DNA of 64,000 nucleotides, taken from Geothrix sp. (GTDB lineage Bacteria > Acidobacteriota > Holophagae > Holophagales > Holophagaceae). The notes under the pieces are model-generated. The model did no database searches. It saw only the letters and a list, made by a program, of their open reading frames with translations, and had not been told where the DNA came from. A program made the translations under genes and the position numbers. The stretch spans positions 558,001 to 622,000 of the forward strand of contig NZ_JAHRYQ010000001.1 in NCBI RefSeq assembly GCF_020622065.1. The letters are read 5' to 3'. Positions 34,779 through 44,440 of this stretch are shown one piece after another (within the stretch, counting starts at the first letter, position 1; each line of letters starts with the position of its first letter).

Positions 34779-36080
34779 GTGACCAGCCAGCCCTTCACCG
34801 AAGTCCGATTCCTCGCCGGCCAGGTCGGCGAGACCGTCCGGCTGCGGGGCTGGGTCCGCAATGCCCGCACCAGCAAGACCCGCTTCATCGACCTGCGGGA
34901 CGGTTCCGGCTTCGTCCAGTGCGTCGTCGGCGCCGCCGAGGCGGATCCCGAGAGCTATGACCTGGCCGGGAAGCTTACCCAGGAATCCGCCATCACTGTG
35001 ACCGGCGTCGTGCAACTGCACCCCAAGACCGGCCAGCCTGAGCTGCTGGTGAAGTCCCTGGAGCTCATCGGCGGCAGCCAGGACTATCCCATCACCCCCA
35101 AGGAGCACGGCACCGAGTTCCTGATGGAGAACCGGCACCTCTGGCTGCGCAGCAAGCGCCAGTGGGCCATTCTCCGCATCCGCCACACCCTGGTGAAGGG
35201 CATCCGCGACTTCTTCGACGGCGACGGCTTCACCCTGCTGGACGCGCCCATCCTCACGCCCAGCGCCTGCGAGGGCACCAGCACGCTCTTTGGCACGGAA
35301 TACTTCCACGAAGGCATGGCCTTCCTCAGCCAGTCGGGCCAGCTCTACCAGGAGCCGGGCATCGCAGCCTTCGGCAAGACCTACTGCTTCGGTCCCACCT
35401 TCCGGGCCGAGAAGAGCAAGACCCGCCGCCACCTCACGGAGTTCTGGATGGTGGAGCCCGAGGTGGCCTTCGCCCATCTGGACGATGTGATGGCCCTGGG
35501 CGAGCGCATGACCAAGTTCCTCATCCAGCGTGTGCTGGAGGGTCGCCAGGAGGAGCTTAAAATCCTGGAGCGCGACCTCGCGCCCCTGGAGACGGCCCTG
35601 AACACCACCTTCGACCGCATGACCTACACCGAGGCCGTGGAGAAGCTGAAGACCCTGGGCAGCGACATCCAGTGGGGCGAGGATTTCGGCAACGATGACG
35701 AGACCATCCTCATGAACGCCACCGACAAGCCCCTGTGGGTGCACCGCTTCCCCAAGGCCTTCAAGGCCTTCTACATGGAACCGGATCCCCTGGATCCCAA
35801 GCTGGCCCTGGGCGCCGACCTGCTGGCCCCCGAGGGCTACGGCGAGGTCATCGGCGGCGGTGAGCGCGCCTCCAGCCTCCAGTACCTCCTGGACCAGATC
35901 GACCACGAGGGCTTGAACCGCGCCGACTACGAGTGGTATCTGGATGTGCGCAAGTACGGCGGCGTCCCCCACGCGGGTTTCGGCATGGGCCTCGAACGCG
36001 CCGTGGCCTGGATCTGCAAGCTGCCGCATGTGCGCGAGACCATTCCGTACCCCCGCATGATGGGGACGCTCAGGCCATAG
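34779..36080 (+). CDS. asnS: Asparaginyl-tRNA synthetase
   Basis: This 433-residue class IIb synthetase charges tRNA-Asn. The N-terminal OB anticodon-binding fold has [14 protein letters not shown] and [15 protein letters not shown]. The catalytic domain has [21 protein letters not shown]-type motif 2 (35400-35470) and motif 3 [14 protein letters not shown] near the C-terminus. The absence of long insertions and the AsnS-like TEFWMVEPE favour Asn over Asp. GTG at 34779 has CAGGAG five bases upstream. A degraded copy of its last 45 bases occurs 94 bases further on. Confidence 0.96.
   Translation: MTSQPFTEVRFLAGQVGETVRLRGWVRNARTSKTRFIDLRDGSGFVQCVVGAAEADPESYDLAGKLTQESAITVTGVVQLHPKTGQPELLVKSLELIGGSQDYPITPKEHGTEFLMENRHLWLRSKRQWAILRIRHTLVKGIRDFFDGDGFTLLDAPILTPSACEGTSTLFGTEYFHEGMAFLSQSGQLYQEPGIAAFGKTYCFGPTFRAEKSKTRRHLTEFWMVEPEVAFAHLDDVMALGERMTKFLIQRVLEGRQEELKILERDLAPLETALNTTFDRMTYTEAVEKLKTLGSDIQWGEDFGNDDETILMNATDKPLWVHRFPKAFKAFYMEPDPLDPKLALGADLLAPEGYGEVIGGGERASSLQYLLDQIDHEGLNRADYEWYLDVRKYGGVPHAGFGMGLERAVAWICKLPHVRETIPYPRMMGTLRP
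36026..36070 (+). repeat. Direct repeat, copy 1 (3' end of asnS)
   Basis: The last coding bases of asnS (encoding [16 protein letters not shown]) recur downstream at 36120-36164 with 42 of 45 bases identical. The three changes are all transitions. Confidence 0.9.
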
Positions 36081-36119
36081 CACCCGGCCACGACACCGCG
36101 CCCCGCTTCGTCCCTCGCT

Positions 36120-36164
36120 GCATGTGCGCGAGACCATTCCGTGCCCCCGTATGATAGGGACGCT
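36120..36164 (+). repeat. Direct repeat, copy 2 (decayed duplicate of asnS end)
   Basis: This 45-base copy of the asnS 3' terminus lies 94 bases after the first copy and outside any gene. Its translation would read HVRETIPCPRMIGTLHPQ. It is a partial duplication, not a functional second gene. Confidence 0.9.
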
Positions 36165-36306
36165 TCATCCGCAGCGCGCGGATTGGGCTGTTAACAACAC
36201 TCGCTGAGAGAAGGCGGGATAACGAGGATTCGCGAAGGAAGGCCTCTCTGGGGCTGCTCTCCACATTCGCTGTTGTCTTTGCGTGCCTCTGTGAGTGTCG
36301 TGCCCT

Positions 36307-36320
36307 TTCGGCCGGCCGAA
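36307..36320. other. 14-base perfect palindrome before the DUF493 gene end
   Basis: TTCGGCCGGCCGAA is a perfect palindrome flanked by GCCC/GGGC, which could extend it to a terminator-like hairpin for the minus-strand gene that ends at 36328. No T run follows. Confidence 0.35.
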
Positions 36321-36327
36321 CGGGCCC

Positions 36328-36606
36328 TCACAGCTGCATGACAACCCCGGGCAGCTTCTGGATCGCCTCCCGCAGCGGGGTCTCGGCCTTGTCGTGGGGC
36401 AGGGTGACCCAGAAGGTGTAGCTGATGAAGCTGCCCTTGCAGTTGGCGGTGTGCTGTTCGTCGCCCTCGGCCTGGGGGCCGAGGTGGGCGAGGATGAGCT
36501 CCATCACCATGTCGGGGCGCAGCTCTTCCTGGCGCCCGATGATCTTCATGGGAACGCGGACGGGGTAGGTGATCTCGGGGCGAGGGCAGGCATCCATGGC
36601 ATCCAT
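36328..36606 (-). CDS. DUF493/YbeD-family small protein
   Basis: This 92-residue protein matches the DUF493 family in PEITYPVRVPMKIIGRQEEL and in SFISYTFWVTLPHDKAETPL, with the ferredoxin-like alpha-beta fold and length of the family. The family has no settled function. The start is ambiguous: two nearby ATGs lie at 36606 and 36597, and neither has a strong Shine-Dalgarno. It is divergent from the PLP decarboxylase, 84 bases away. The neighbouring palindrome may end its transcript. Confidence 0.8.
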   Translation of the reverse strand: MDAMDACPRPEITYPVRVPMKIIGRQEELRPDMVMELILAHLGPQAEGDEQHTANCKGSFISYTFWVTLPHDKAETPLREAIQKLPGVVMQL

Positions 36607-36690
36607 CTTACCGTTTGCTACGCTGGAGCGTCCGAGGTCCAGGGAGAGGGTGGGATTCCCGCACCCTTCCGCCTTGGCCGCCTTGGAGGG

Positions 36691-38133
36691 ATGCCCGTGC
36701 TGGAACGGCTGAAGGACCTGGAAGCGCAGTCCCGGAAGCTGGACCCCGGCGCCGGGGAGCGCGCCCCGCTGTGGGAGGCCGCCCGGCAGTATGGCGAGAC
36801 CTTCCTCCAGGCGCTTCCGGAGTCGCCCGCCTTCGTGCTGAAGGACCGGCCGGGGGCGGGCCTGGCTGGATTTCCCATTCCTGAGGCGGAGCGGCCCTTC
36901 TCGCAGGTGCTGGAGGCCTTGGCCGAGCATGTGGACGGCGTGGGGGCGAATGGGGCCTCGGGCCGGCATCTGGCTTTCATTCCGCCCTCATCGCTGTTCG
37001 CGGGCGCCCTGGGCGACCTGCTGGCGGCGATCACCAACCGGTACGCGGCCTACTTCTTCGCCGGGCCGGGCGCCGTGCGGATGGAAAACCAGGTGATCAG
37101 CTGGCTGGCCCACGAGGTGGGCCTCCCCGAGGGCAGCTCGGGCAACCTGGCCGCCGGCGGCAGCATGGCCCACCTGGTGGGCATCTGCACGGCCCGGGAA
37201 GCCGCGGGCCTGAAGGCCGCGGACTATCCGAAGGCCTGTGTGTACCTGTCGGATCAGGCCCACCACTGCATCGTGAAGGCGCTCCGGGTGGCGGGCATGG
37301 ACGAGTCGCCCGTGCGGAGCATCCCCACGGACGCCGACTTCCGCCTGCGGCCCGAGGCCCTGGAAGCCGCGATCCAGGACGATCTTCGCGCCGGTCTCCG
37401 GCCTTGGCTGGTGGTGCCCACCGCCGGAACCACCAACACCGGGGCCGTGGATCCCCTGGAGGCCTGCGCCGACCTGGCGCAGCAGCATGGCCTGTGGATG
37501 CACACGGACGGGGCCTACGGGGCCTCGTTCGCCCTGACGGAGTCCGGCCAGGCCACGCTCCGCGGGCTGGAGCGCAGCGACAGTCTGGTGCTGGACCCGC
37601 ACAAGGGGCTGTTCACGCCCCTGGGTCTCGGCATCGTGCTGGTGCGCCATCTGGATCCCCTGCGGAAGGCCCATGCCTTCCGGGCCGACTACCTGCCTTC
37701 CCCGCCCGAGGACCTGGAGGAGCTGAGCCCCTCCGAAACGACCCTGGAATTCAGCAAGCACGCCCGGGCTCTCCGGCTCTGGTTGCCCCTCCAGCTGCAC
37801 GGCGCGGCGGCCTTCCGCGCGGCCCTCGACGAGAAGCTCCTGCTGGCCCGGTATGCCCATGCGCGGCTCCGGGAGATGCCGGGCGTGGACCCGGGGCCCG
37901 AACCCCAGCTGAGCGTCCTGGCCTTCCGCTTCCTGCCCGCCTCGGGAGAGGTGGATGCCTTTAACCAGGCCCTGCTGCAGCAGCTCACGGCGGAGGGCCG
38001 GATCTTCCTCAGCGGCACCCGGCTGAACGGCGCCTTCTACCTGCGCATGGCGATCCTGGCCGCCCGTACCCACCGCGAGCAGGTGGACGAGACCCTGGAG
38101 AGGCTCCAGGCGGCGGCAGCCGGACTGGCCTGA
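36691..38133 (+). CDS. PLP-dependent group II decarboxylase
   Basis: This 480-residue fold-type I PLP enzyme has AAGGSMAHLVGICTARE (PLP phosphate binding), DQAHHCIVKALRVAG with the PLP-stacking His, VPTAGTTNTGAVDPL, WMHTDGAYGASFAL and DPHKGLFTPLG with the Schiff-base lysine. Group II members act on aromatic amino acids, Glu, Asp or diaminobutyrate; the substrate cannot be named here. The ATG at 36691 is directly preceded by GGAGGG with almost no spacing. A GTG at 36697 (six bases further) has better spacing and may be the real start. Confidence 0.9.
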   Translation: MPVLERLKDLEAQSRKLDPGAGERAPLWEAARQYGETFLQALPESPAFVLKDRPGAGLAGFPIPEAERPFSQVLEALAEHVDGVGANGASGRHLAFIPPSSLFAGALGDLLAAITNRYAAYFFAGPGAVRMENQVISWLAHEVGLPEGSSGNLAAGGSMAHLVGICTAREAAGLKAADYPKACVYLSDQAHHCIVKALRVAGMDESPVRSIPTDADFRLRPEALEAAIQDDLRAGLRPWLVVPTAGTTNTGAVDPLEACADLAQQHGLWMHTDGAYGASFALTESGQATLRGLERSDSLVLDPHKGLFTPLGLGIVLVRHLDPLRKAHAFRADYLPSPPEDLEELSPSETTLEFSKHARALRLWLPLQLHGAAAFRAALDEKLLLARYAHARLREMPGVDPGPEPQLSVLAFRFLPASGEVDAFNQALLQQLTAEGRIFLSGTRLNGAFYLRMAILAARTHREQVDETLERLQAAAAGLA

Positions 38134-38166
38134 CCCCGGCTTGTCCGAGCCCTAGTTGACCGGGCT

Positions 38167-38442
38167 CTACTTGACTTCGATCTCCCGCAGGTCCTTGCCC
38201 GGCTTGAAGCGAATGCTCTTGCCCTTGGGGATCTGGACGCTGGCGCCGGTCTTGATGTTCCGGCCCATGCCGCGCTTGCGGGGGCGGGGCTCGAAGACGC
38301 CGAAGCCGCGGATTTCGATGCGGTGGCCGTTGAGGAGGGCGTCCTTGAGGCGCTCGGTGAGCAGGTCCACCACCTGGAGGGCGGTGGCGCGGGAGCAGGG
38401 GTGAACCTTCATCAGCGAATTGGCGATGTCAATCTTGATCAT
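38167..38442 (-). CDS. HU/IHF-family nucleoid protein
   Basis: This 91-residue DNA-bending protein contains RIEIRGFGVFEPRPRKRGMG, the HU/IHF signature, with the beta-arm basic residues (GRNIKTGASVQIPKGKSIRF). The sequence does not decide between a homodimeric HU and an IHF-like chain; there is no partner gene nearby. It lies upstream of pilT's 3' end on the same strand and faces the decarboxylase gene tail to tail. The initial MIKIDIANSLM is typical for the dimerisation part. Confidence 0.94.
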   Translation of the reverse strand: MIKIDIANSLMKVHPCSRATALQVVDLLTERLKDALLNGHRIEIRGFGVFEPRPRKRGMGRNIKTGASVQIPKGKSIRFKPGKDLREIEVK

Positions 38443-38492
38443 CAGCGACCTCGGGCCAGGGATTGGGAGAGCCAGAATACGAGGAAGTGCGT

Positions 38493-39731
38493 CTAGCGTG
38501 CCAGGGTGATTTTCACATCGGTGGTTGGGGGCATGGCCATGGGCATCCCGGGAGCCGGGGTCTGGATGGTGGGGGGCATGGCCGCCGGGGCCTCGCGCCC
38601 CTGTCCCTGGGCGATGGACATGCCGCGCTCCATGTTCGACCGAGCCATGTCCGCCGTGGCCATGACGCCCTCGAGGCGGAGCTTGAACTCGCCGACATTG
38701 GTGGCCCGGAGCAGGGCCTCCTCCTCGGTGATGAGTCCCTGGCGCAATAGGAAATAGAGGCTCTGGTCGAAGGTCTGCATGCCGTACTGGGCCGTGCCGG
38801 AGGCGATGACATCCTTCAGCATCTTGGTCTTGTCCTTGTCCTCAATGCAGCTGCGCACGGTCTCGGTGGCCACCATGACCTCCACGGCGGGCACGCGGCC
38901 CTGGCCGTCGGCCCGGGGCACCAGGCGCTGGGAGATGACGCCCTTGAGCACCGCGGCCAGCTGGAGCCGGATCTGCTTCTGGTGGTGGGGCGGGAAGACG
39001 GAGATGACGCGGTTGATGGTCTCCGTGGCATCCAGGGTGTGCAGGGTGCTGAAGACCAGGTGGCCCGTCTCGGCGGCGTGCAGGGCCGTCTCGATGGTCT
39101 CCAGGTCGCGCATCTCGCCCACGAGGATCACATCGGGATCCTGGCGGAGGGCGGCGCGCAGGGCCGAGGAGAAGGTCCGGCAGTCGGCCTCGACCTCGCG
39201 CTGGTTCACGATGCTGAGGTTGTCCCGGTGCAGATACTCGATGGGGTCCTCGATGGTGAGGATGTGCTCGGTGCGGGTGGCGTTGATGAGGTCGATCATG
39301 GCCGCCAGGGTCGTGGACTTGCCCGAGCCCGTGGTGCCCGTCACCAGCACCAGGCCGCGCTGCTCCTCGCAGATGGTCTTCAGGACCTTGGGGAGCATCA
39401 AGTCGTCGATGGTGTAGATCTTCCGGGGGATGACGCGCAGCACCAGGCCCACGGTGCCCCGCTGGTTGAAGATGTTGCAGCGGAAGCGCCCCAGACTCGG
39501 CACGGAATAGGCGATGTCGAGGTCGAGGTTCTCCTTGAACTTCGCCTTCTGCTTGTCGCTGGCCATGATGGCGTAGGCCATGGCGATGGTGTCCTCCTGC
39601 ACCAGCCGCTTGAACTGGGTCATGGGGGTGAGCTTGCCCCTAATGCGGGCGATGGGGTGGTTGCCGACCTTGAGGTGGAGGTCGCTCGCGCCCTGCTCGC
39701 AGACCACGGTGAGCAGTTCATTGATGTGCAT
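38493..39731 (-). CDS. pilT: Type IV pilus retraction ATPase PilT
   Basis: This 412-residue secretion ATPase begins MHINELLTVVCEQGASDLHL, with the PAS-like N-terminal domain. It has Walker A GTTGSGKSTTLAAMID, Asp box ILTIEDPIEYLH, Walker B RQDPDVILVGEMRDLETI and the His box GHLVFSTLHTLDATETI. The C-terminus carries a short Met/Pro-rich extension (38493-38650) not found in most PilT. ATG at 39731 has GGGAGA upstream. The protein powers pilus retraction for twitching motility or DNA uptake. No other pilus gene is in the window; typA is divergent. Confidence 0.95.
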   Translation of the reverse strand: MHINELLTVVCEQGASDLHLKVGNHPIARIRGKLTPMTQFKRLVQEDTIAMAYAIMASDKQKAKFKENLDLDIAYSVPSLGRFRCNIFNQRGTVGLVLRVIPRKIYTIDDLMLPKVLKTICEEQRGLVLVTGTTGSGKSTTLAAMIDLINATRTEHILTIEDPIEYLHRDNLSIVNQREVEADCRTFSSALRAALRQDPDVILVGEMRDLETIETALHAAETGHLVFSTLHTLDATETINRVISVFPPHHQKQIRLQLAAVLKGVISQRLVPRADGQGRVPAVEVMVATETVRSCIEDKDKTKMLKDVIASGTAQYGMQTFDQSLYFLLRQGLITEEEALLRATNVGEFKLRLEGVMATADMARSNMERGMSIAQGQGREAPAAMPPTIQTPAPGMPMAMPPTTDVKITLAR

Positions 39732-39822
39732 GGCTTCTCCCGGGGAGGGTCCGCTTATCTTAGACCCCCTGCCGTCGAAAGGAAGGGGCTTGCAATCCAT
39801 GCTCGGAAAACAGCGCGAGGTC

Positions 39823-39831
39823 TGGTAAAAT
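39823..39831 (+). promoter_or_regulatory. Extended -10 promoter candidate for typA
   Basis: TGGTAAAAT gives an extended -10 (TGn) with TAAAAT five of six matches to the consensus. It lies 45 bases before the typA ATG. A matching -35 at normal spacing is not seen. Confidence 0.45.
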
Positions 39832-39875
39832 CGAGGGTTCTGCCCGACCTTTGCCCGGGCCAACCAGGAAGTCTG

Positions 39876-41699
39876 ATGACGCCTCTCGAAAAGATCCGCA
39901 ACCTCGCCATCATCGCCCATGTCGATCATGGCAAGACCACCCTCGTCGATGCCCTGTTCAAGGGCGCCCACATGTTCCGCGACAACCAGCGCGTCCAGGA
40001 ACGGGCCATGGACAGCAACGACCAGGAGCGCGAGCGCGGCATCACGATCCTGGCCAAGACGACCTCCCTGCACTGGGGCGGCTACCGCTTCAACATCGTG
40101 GACACCCCCGGCCACGCTGACTTCGGCGGCGAGGTGGAGCGCGTCCTGAGCATGGTGGATTCCGTGCTGCTGGTGGTGGACGCCTTCGACGGCCCCATGC
40201 CCCAGACCAAGTTCGTCACCCGCAAGGCCCTGGCCCTGGGGTTGCGGCCCATCGTGGTCATCAACAAGGTGGACCGCCCCGGCGCCCGCCCCGTGTGGTC
40301 CCAGGACCAGGTCTTCGACCTGCTCATCGAGCTGGGCGCCACCGAGGAGCAGCTGGATTTCCCCTGCGTCTTCGCCAGCGCCAAGATGGGCTACGCCATG
40401 CTGGACATGAACGACGCCAGCGAGAACCTGGATCCCCTCTTCGACACCATCGTCAAGCACTGCCCCCATCCCACGGGCAGCCCCGATGCGCCGCTGCAGA
40501 TGCTCGTCACCCTCATGGACTGGAGCGACTTCGTCGGCCAGATCGGCATCGGCCGCATCGTGAACGGCCGCATCAAGGTGGGCGAGACCGTGGCCCTGGT
40601 GAAGCGGGACGGCAGCATCCAGCAGCACAAGGTCACCCAGCTCTACGGCTTCGAGGGCCTTTCCCGCATCCAGCAGTCGGAGGCGAGCGCCGGCGAGATC
40701 GTGGCCCTGGCCGGCATCGAGGACATCCGCGTGGGCGAGACCATCGCTGATGCCGCGAGCCCCGCGGCGCTGGAGTATGTGGACATCGACGAGCCCACCA
40801 TCACCATGATGTTCATGGTGAATGCCGGGCCCTTCGCCGGCCAGGACGGCAAGTTCATCCAGAGCCGCCGCATCCGCGAGCGCCTCCAGAAGGAGCTGCA
40901 GCACAATGTGGCCCTGCGCGTGGAGGACACCGACAGCCCCGACTCCTTCAAGGTGAGCGGCCGCGGCGAGCTGCACCTCTCGGTGCTCATCGAGAGCATG
41001 CGCCGCGAGGGCTTCGAGCTGTGCGTGAGCCGCCCCGAAGTCATCCTGCACACCAACGAGCAGGGCGAGAAGCTCGAGCCCTACGAGGATGTCACCATCG
41101 ACATTCCCGAGGCCTACATGGGCGTGACCATGGAGCACATGGGCAACCGCAAGGCCGAGATGCAGGACATGGCCAATGAGGGCGGGCGACTGCGTCTGCA
41201 CTTCAAGATCCCCAGCCGCGGCCTCATCGGCTTCCGCAACGAGTTCATGACCGACACCCGCGGTGAAGGCCTCATCCACAGCCTCTTCAGCCACTACGGC
41301 CCCCACAAGGGCGAGCTGGTCGGCCGCAAGAACGGCGTGCTCATCAGCATGGAGACCTGCGAGGCCGTGGGCTTCGCCCTCATGAATCTGGAAGAGCGCG
41401 GCGTCATCTTCATCCAGCCCGGCACCAAGTGCTACGAAGGCATGATCGTGGGCGAGCACGCCCGGGAGAATGACCTGGTGGTGAATGTGGCCAAGGCCAA
41501 GAAGCTGTCCAACATGCGCTCCAGCGGCAGCGACGAAGCCACCCGCATCACCCCGCCGCGGGAGCACACCCTGGAGCAGGCCCTGGAATACATCGAGGCC
41601 GACGAGCTGGTGGAGGTGACCCCCAACTTCATCCGCATGCGCAAGCGCGTGCTGGACACCAACGAGCGGAAGAAATCCGAGAAGCGTTCCGACGCCTGA
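39876..41699 (+). CDS. typA: Ribosome-associated GTPase TypA/BipA
   Basis: This 607-residue translational GTPase is related to EF-G and LepA and helps ribosome assembly and stress growth. G1 is [11 protein letters not shown], the switch region [10 protein letters not shown]3 [12 protein letters not shown] and G4 [10 protein letters not shown]. Domain II/III and the TypA-specific C-terminal region follow ([31 protein letters not shown]). The ATG at 39876 follows AGGAAG. A strong intrinsic terminator closes the gene. Confidence 0.97.
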   Translation: MTPLEKIRNLAIIAHVDHGKTTLVDALFKGAHMFRDNQRVQERAMDSNDQERERGITILAKTTSLHWGGYRFNIVDTPGHADFGGEVERVLSMVDSVLLVVDAFDGPMPQTKFVTRKALALGLRPIVVINKVDRPGARPVWSQDQVFDLLIELGATEEQLDFPCVFASAKMGYAMLDMNDASENLDPLFDTIVKHCPHPTGSPDAPLQMLVTLMDWSDFVGQIGIGRIVNGRIKVGETVALVKRDGSIQQHKVTQLYGFEGLSRIQQSEASAGEIVALAGIEDIRVGETIADAASPAALEYVDIDEPTITMMFMVNAGPFAGQDGKFIQSRRIRERLQKELQHNVALRVEDTDSPDSFKVSGRGELHLSVLIESMRREGFELCVSRPEVILHTNEQGEKLEPYEDVTIDIPEAYMGVTMEHMGNRKAEMQDMANEGGRLRLHFKIPSRGLIGFRNEFMTDTRGEGLIHSLFSHYGPHKGELVGRKNGVLISMETCEAVGFALMNLEERGVIFIQPGTKCYEGMIVGEHARENDLVVNVAKAKKLSNMRSSGSDEATRITPPREHTLEQALEYIEADELVEVTPNFIRMRKRVLDTNERKKSEKRSDA

Positions 41700-41719
41700 A
41701 GGCTTGGAAATGATTGATT

Positions 41720-41752
41720 CGCGCCCGGATATTTCCGGGCGCGTCTTTTTTT
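41720..41752 (+). terminator. Intrinsic terminator of typA
   Basis: A 10-base stem (CGCGCCCGGA / TCCGGGCGCG) with a TATT loop is followed by TCTTTTTTT, the classic Rho-independent layout. It begins 21 bases after the typA stop. Confidence 0.93.
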
Positions 41753-41848
41753 GGGGCTAACCGGCCCGGTCGGGAGGCGCGTAGGCTTTCCGAGTATCCC
41801 CACCGGAGGTTCGTCCTCCCGATGAACAGCTCCTTTTTCGGAGGTCCC

Positions 41849-43732
41849 ATGCAACGGGTTCCCATCCGGTCCATTCTCGTGGGCCTGGCTTTGTGCTGCA
41901 CCATCGGCGCGATGCCCGCCACGGCGGCGCCGCCCACCCTCCAGGATTTCTTCCGCAACCCCGAGAAGACGGGGTTCTCGATCTCGCCCGACGGCAAGCA
42001 CCTGGCCTGGGTGGCGCCCTATCAGAGCCGCCTGAATGTCTTCGTGCGGCCCCTGGCCGGGGGGGGCGAGACCCGCGTCACCTCCGAAACCGCCCGGGAC
42101 ATCTCGGGCTACTTCTGGAAGGGCGACCGGATCCTCTATGTGAAAGACTTCGGTGGAGACGAGAACTTCCATGTGGTGAGCGTTGACCTGGCCGGGAAGG
42201 ACCTGAAGGACCTGACCCCCGGGGACAAGCTCCGCGCCGAGATCGTGGATGACCTCGAGAACGACGACCAGCACCTGCTGCTCTCCCACAACCGCCGGGA
42301 TGCCCGGGTCTTTGATGTCTACCGGGTGGATGTGAAGACGGGGAAGGAGACCCTCGTGGCCCAGAACCCCGGAAACATCACGGGCTGGGTGACCGATCAC
42401 GCCGGACGGGTGCGGATCGCCACCACCACCGATGGCGTCAACAGCTCGCTGCTGTACCGGGAGAAGGAGCAGGACCCCTTCAAGCCGATCCTGACCACGA
42501 ACTTCAAGGAGACGCTGGCGCCGCTCTTCTTCACCTTCGACAACAAGAAGCTCTATGTGGCCTCCAACCGGGGGCGCGACAAGGCGGCCATCTTCGAATT
42601 CGACCCAGCCACCGCCAAGGAGGGAAAGCTCCTCTTCGAGCGCCCCGATGTGGATGTCACCGGGTTGAGCTTTTCAAAGAAGCGGAAGGTCCTGACGGAG
42701 ATCTCCTACACCACCTGGAAGACCCAGCGGCACTTCCTCGATGCCGAGACCAAGGCCGTGTTCGACAAGGTCCAGGCCCAGCTGCCGGGCTACGACATCG
42801 TGCTCGGACCCTACACCAAGGCCGAGGACAAGGTCATCGTCTCCACGACCAGCGACCGCACCCGGGGCAAGCGCTACCTGTTCGAGAAGGCGACGGGCAA
42901 GCTGACCTTCCTGGCGGAGGTGGCCCCCTGGCTCAAGGAAGCCGATCTCACCGAGATGAAGCCCGTCTCCTACGCCTCCCGCGACGGCCTCACGATCCAC
43001 GGCTACCTGACCCTGCCCAAGGGCAAGGCGGCCAAGAACCTGCCCGTGGTCGTGAATCCCCACGGCGGCCCCTGGGCCCGCGATGTCTGGCGGTTCAACC
43101 CCGAGGTGCAGTTCCTGGCCAGCCGCGGCTACGCGGTATTCCAGATGAACTTCCGCGGCTCCACCGGGTACGGCCGGTCGTTCTGGGAAGCCAGCTTCAA
43201 GCAGTGGGGCCGCAGCATGCAGGATGATGTCACCGACGGCGTGCAGTGGCTCATCAAGCAGGGCATCGCCGATCCCAAGCGCGTGGCCATCTACGGCGGC
43301 AGCTACGGCGGATATGCCACCCTGGCGGGCATCACCTACACGCCGGACCTCTACGCCGCCGCCGTGGACTATGTGGGCGTCTCCAACCTCTTCACCTTCA
43401 TGACCACCATCCCGCCCTACTGGAAGCCCTTCCTGGACATGATGTACGAGATGGTCGGAAATCCGGAGAAGGACAAGGACCTGCTGAAGGCCGCCAGCCC
43501 GGTGTTCCATGCCGACCGGATCAAGACCCCCCTCTTCATCGCCCAGGGGGCCAAGGATCCCCGCGTGAACAAGGCCGAAAGCGATCAGATGGTCGAGGCC
43601 CTGAAGAAGCGCGGCGTCGAGGTGGAGTATCTGGTGAAGGACAATGAGGGGCACGGGTTCCGCAACGAGGAGAACCGGTTCGCCTTCTATGAGGCCATGG
43701 AACGGTTCCTGGCCAAGCACCTGAAGCCCTAG
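41849..43732 (+). CDS. S9-family prolyl oligopeptidase-like serine peptidase, exported
   Basis: This 627-residue protein has a signal peptide (RSILVGLALCCTIGAMPATA) and a beta-propeller-like N-terminal half with repeated WVAPYQSRLN-type blades. A C-terminal alpha/beta-hydrolase domain follows. The catalytic Ser is in YGGSYGGYATLAG, Asp in GAKDPRVNKAES and His in DNEGHGFRNE. Such enzymes cleave short peptides in the periplasm. ATG at 41849 has GGAGG five bases upstream; another ATG at 41822 would add nine residues before the signal. It begins after the typA terminator as a separate unit. Confidence 0.92.
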   Translation: MQRVPIRSILVGLALCCTIGAMPATAAPPTLQDFFRNPEKTGFSISPDGKHLAWVAPYQSRLNVFVRPLAGGGETRVTSETARDISGYFWKGDRILYVKDFGGDENFHVVSVDLAGKDLKDLTPGDKLRAEIVDDLENDDQHLLLSHNRRDARVFDVYRVDVKTGKETLVAQNPGNITGWVTDHAGRVRIATTTDGVNSSLLYREKEQDPFKPILTTNFKETLAPLFFTFDNKKLYVASNRGRDKAAIFEFDPATAKEGKLLFERPDVDVTGLSFSKKRKVLTEISYTTWKTQRHFLDAETKAVFDKVQAQLPGYDIVLGPYTKAEDKVIVSTTSDRTRGKRYLFEKATGKLTFLAEVAPWLKEADLTEMKPVSYASRDGLTIHGYLTLPKGKAAKNLPVVVNPHGGPWARDVWRFNPEVQFLASRGYAVFQMNFRGSTGYGRSFWEASFKQWGRSMQDDVTDGVQWLIKQGIADPKRVAIYGGSYGGYATLAGITYTPDLYAAAVDYVGVSNLFTFMTTIPPYWKPFLDMMYEMVGNPEKDKDLLKAASPVFHADRIKTPLFIAQGAKDPRVNKAESDQMVEALKKRGVEVEYLVKDNEGHGFRNEENRFAFYEAMERFLAKHLKP

Positions 43733-43742
43733 ACTGGGGGGG

Positions 43743-44438
43743 ATGAACACTCCCTACCACGCCCCGCCCCGCGCCAGCTTCCGCCAGAAGCTGGGACCGG
43801 GCGGGGCGGCTTCACTGGGGCTGGCCTTGCTTGCGGGGTTCGGCCTGCTGGGCCTGCCCGTGCTGTTCCGGCTGCGGCAGGTGCTCCGGGGGGCTCACGG
43901 CGAGGAACCCGCGGCCTCGGATGCGATCCTGGTGCTGGGCCGGAAGCTGGAAGCCAATGCGCTGACGCCGGTCTTCGAGGCGCGGCTGGCCCACGCCGAG
44001 GGGCTCTGGCGGCAGGGGTTCGCCCCGCGGATCATCGTGGCCGGAGGAACCACCGGAACGGCGCTGCGCAGCGAGGCCGAGGCCGGGCGGGACTGGCTGT
44101 TGGCCCGGGGCGTCCCCGGGACGGCGATCCTCCTGGAAGACCGCAGTCAGCACACCCTCGAAAACCTCTTCAATGTGCGGGCCCACCTGCGCAGCGAGGG
44201 GTGGCGGACCCTGCTGCTGGTCACGGACCCGCTGCACCTCACCCGGGCCGGGGCCACCGCCCGGGGGTTGGACCTGGAGGTGCGCTGCACTCCCGCCCCT
44301 GATGGCCCCCCGTTCGAGCGAGGTCCCCGCCGCTGGGGGCGGGCTCTCCTGGAGGCCTTCCTGTTGCACTGGTACCACACCGGCATGGCTTACAGCCGCC
44401 TGATCCGGAGTGAAAGCCAGTTGAAGCGCGTGACCTGA
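43743..44438 (+). CDS. YdcF/SanA-type DUF218 membrane protein
   Basis: This 231-residue protein has one N-terminal membrane segment (GGAASLGLALLAGFGLLGLPVL). The DUF218 fold follows, with DAILVLGRKLE, EARLAHAEGLWRQG, IIVAGGTTG and LLVTDPLHLTRAGATARG. Members act in envelope metabolism (for example SanA and ElyC), but their reactions are mostly unknown. It lies 10 bases after the peptidase gene on the same strand, and its stop is 3 bases from the lipoprotein gene's end on the other strand. Confidence 0.85.
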   Translation: MNTPYHAPPRASFRQKLGPGGAASLGLALLAGFGLLGLPVLFRLRQVLRGAHGEEPAASDAILVLGRKLEANALTPVFEARLAHAEGLWRQGFAPRIIVAGGTTGTALRSEAEAGRDWLLARGVPGTAILLEDRSQHTLENLFNVRAHLRSEGWRTLLLVTDPLHLTRAGATARGLDLEVRCTPAPDGPPFERGPRRWGRALLEAFLLHWYHTGMAYSRLIRSESQLKRVT

Positions 44439-44440
44439 TT

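Noticed and set aside
36120-36164. A second asnS gene or pseudogene
   Set aside because: Only 45 bases are duplicated and no further AsnRS sequence is present, so it is listed as a repeat only.
39790-39795. TTGCAA as the -35 element of the typA promoter
   Set aside because: It is 30 bases from the TAAAAT element, far more than the normal 16-19 bases.
39732-41567. N-terminal extension of pilT to give 1024 residues
   Set aside because: The frame upstream of ATG 39731 crosses typA on the opposite strand. The normal PilT start MHINELL has a ribosome site, and the extension is not like any PilT domain.
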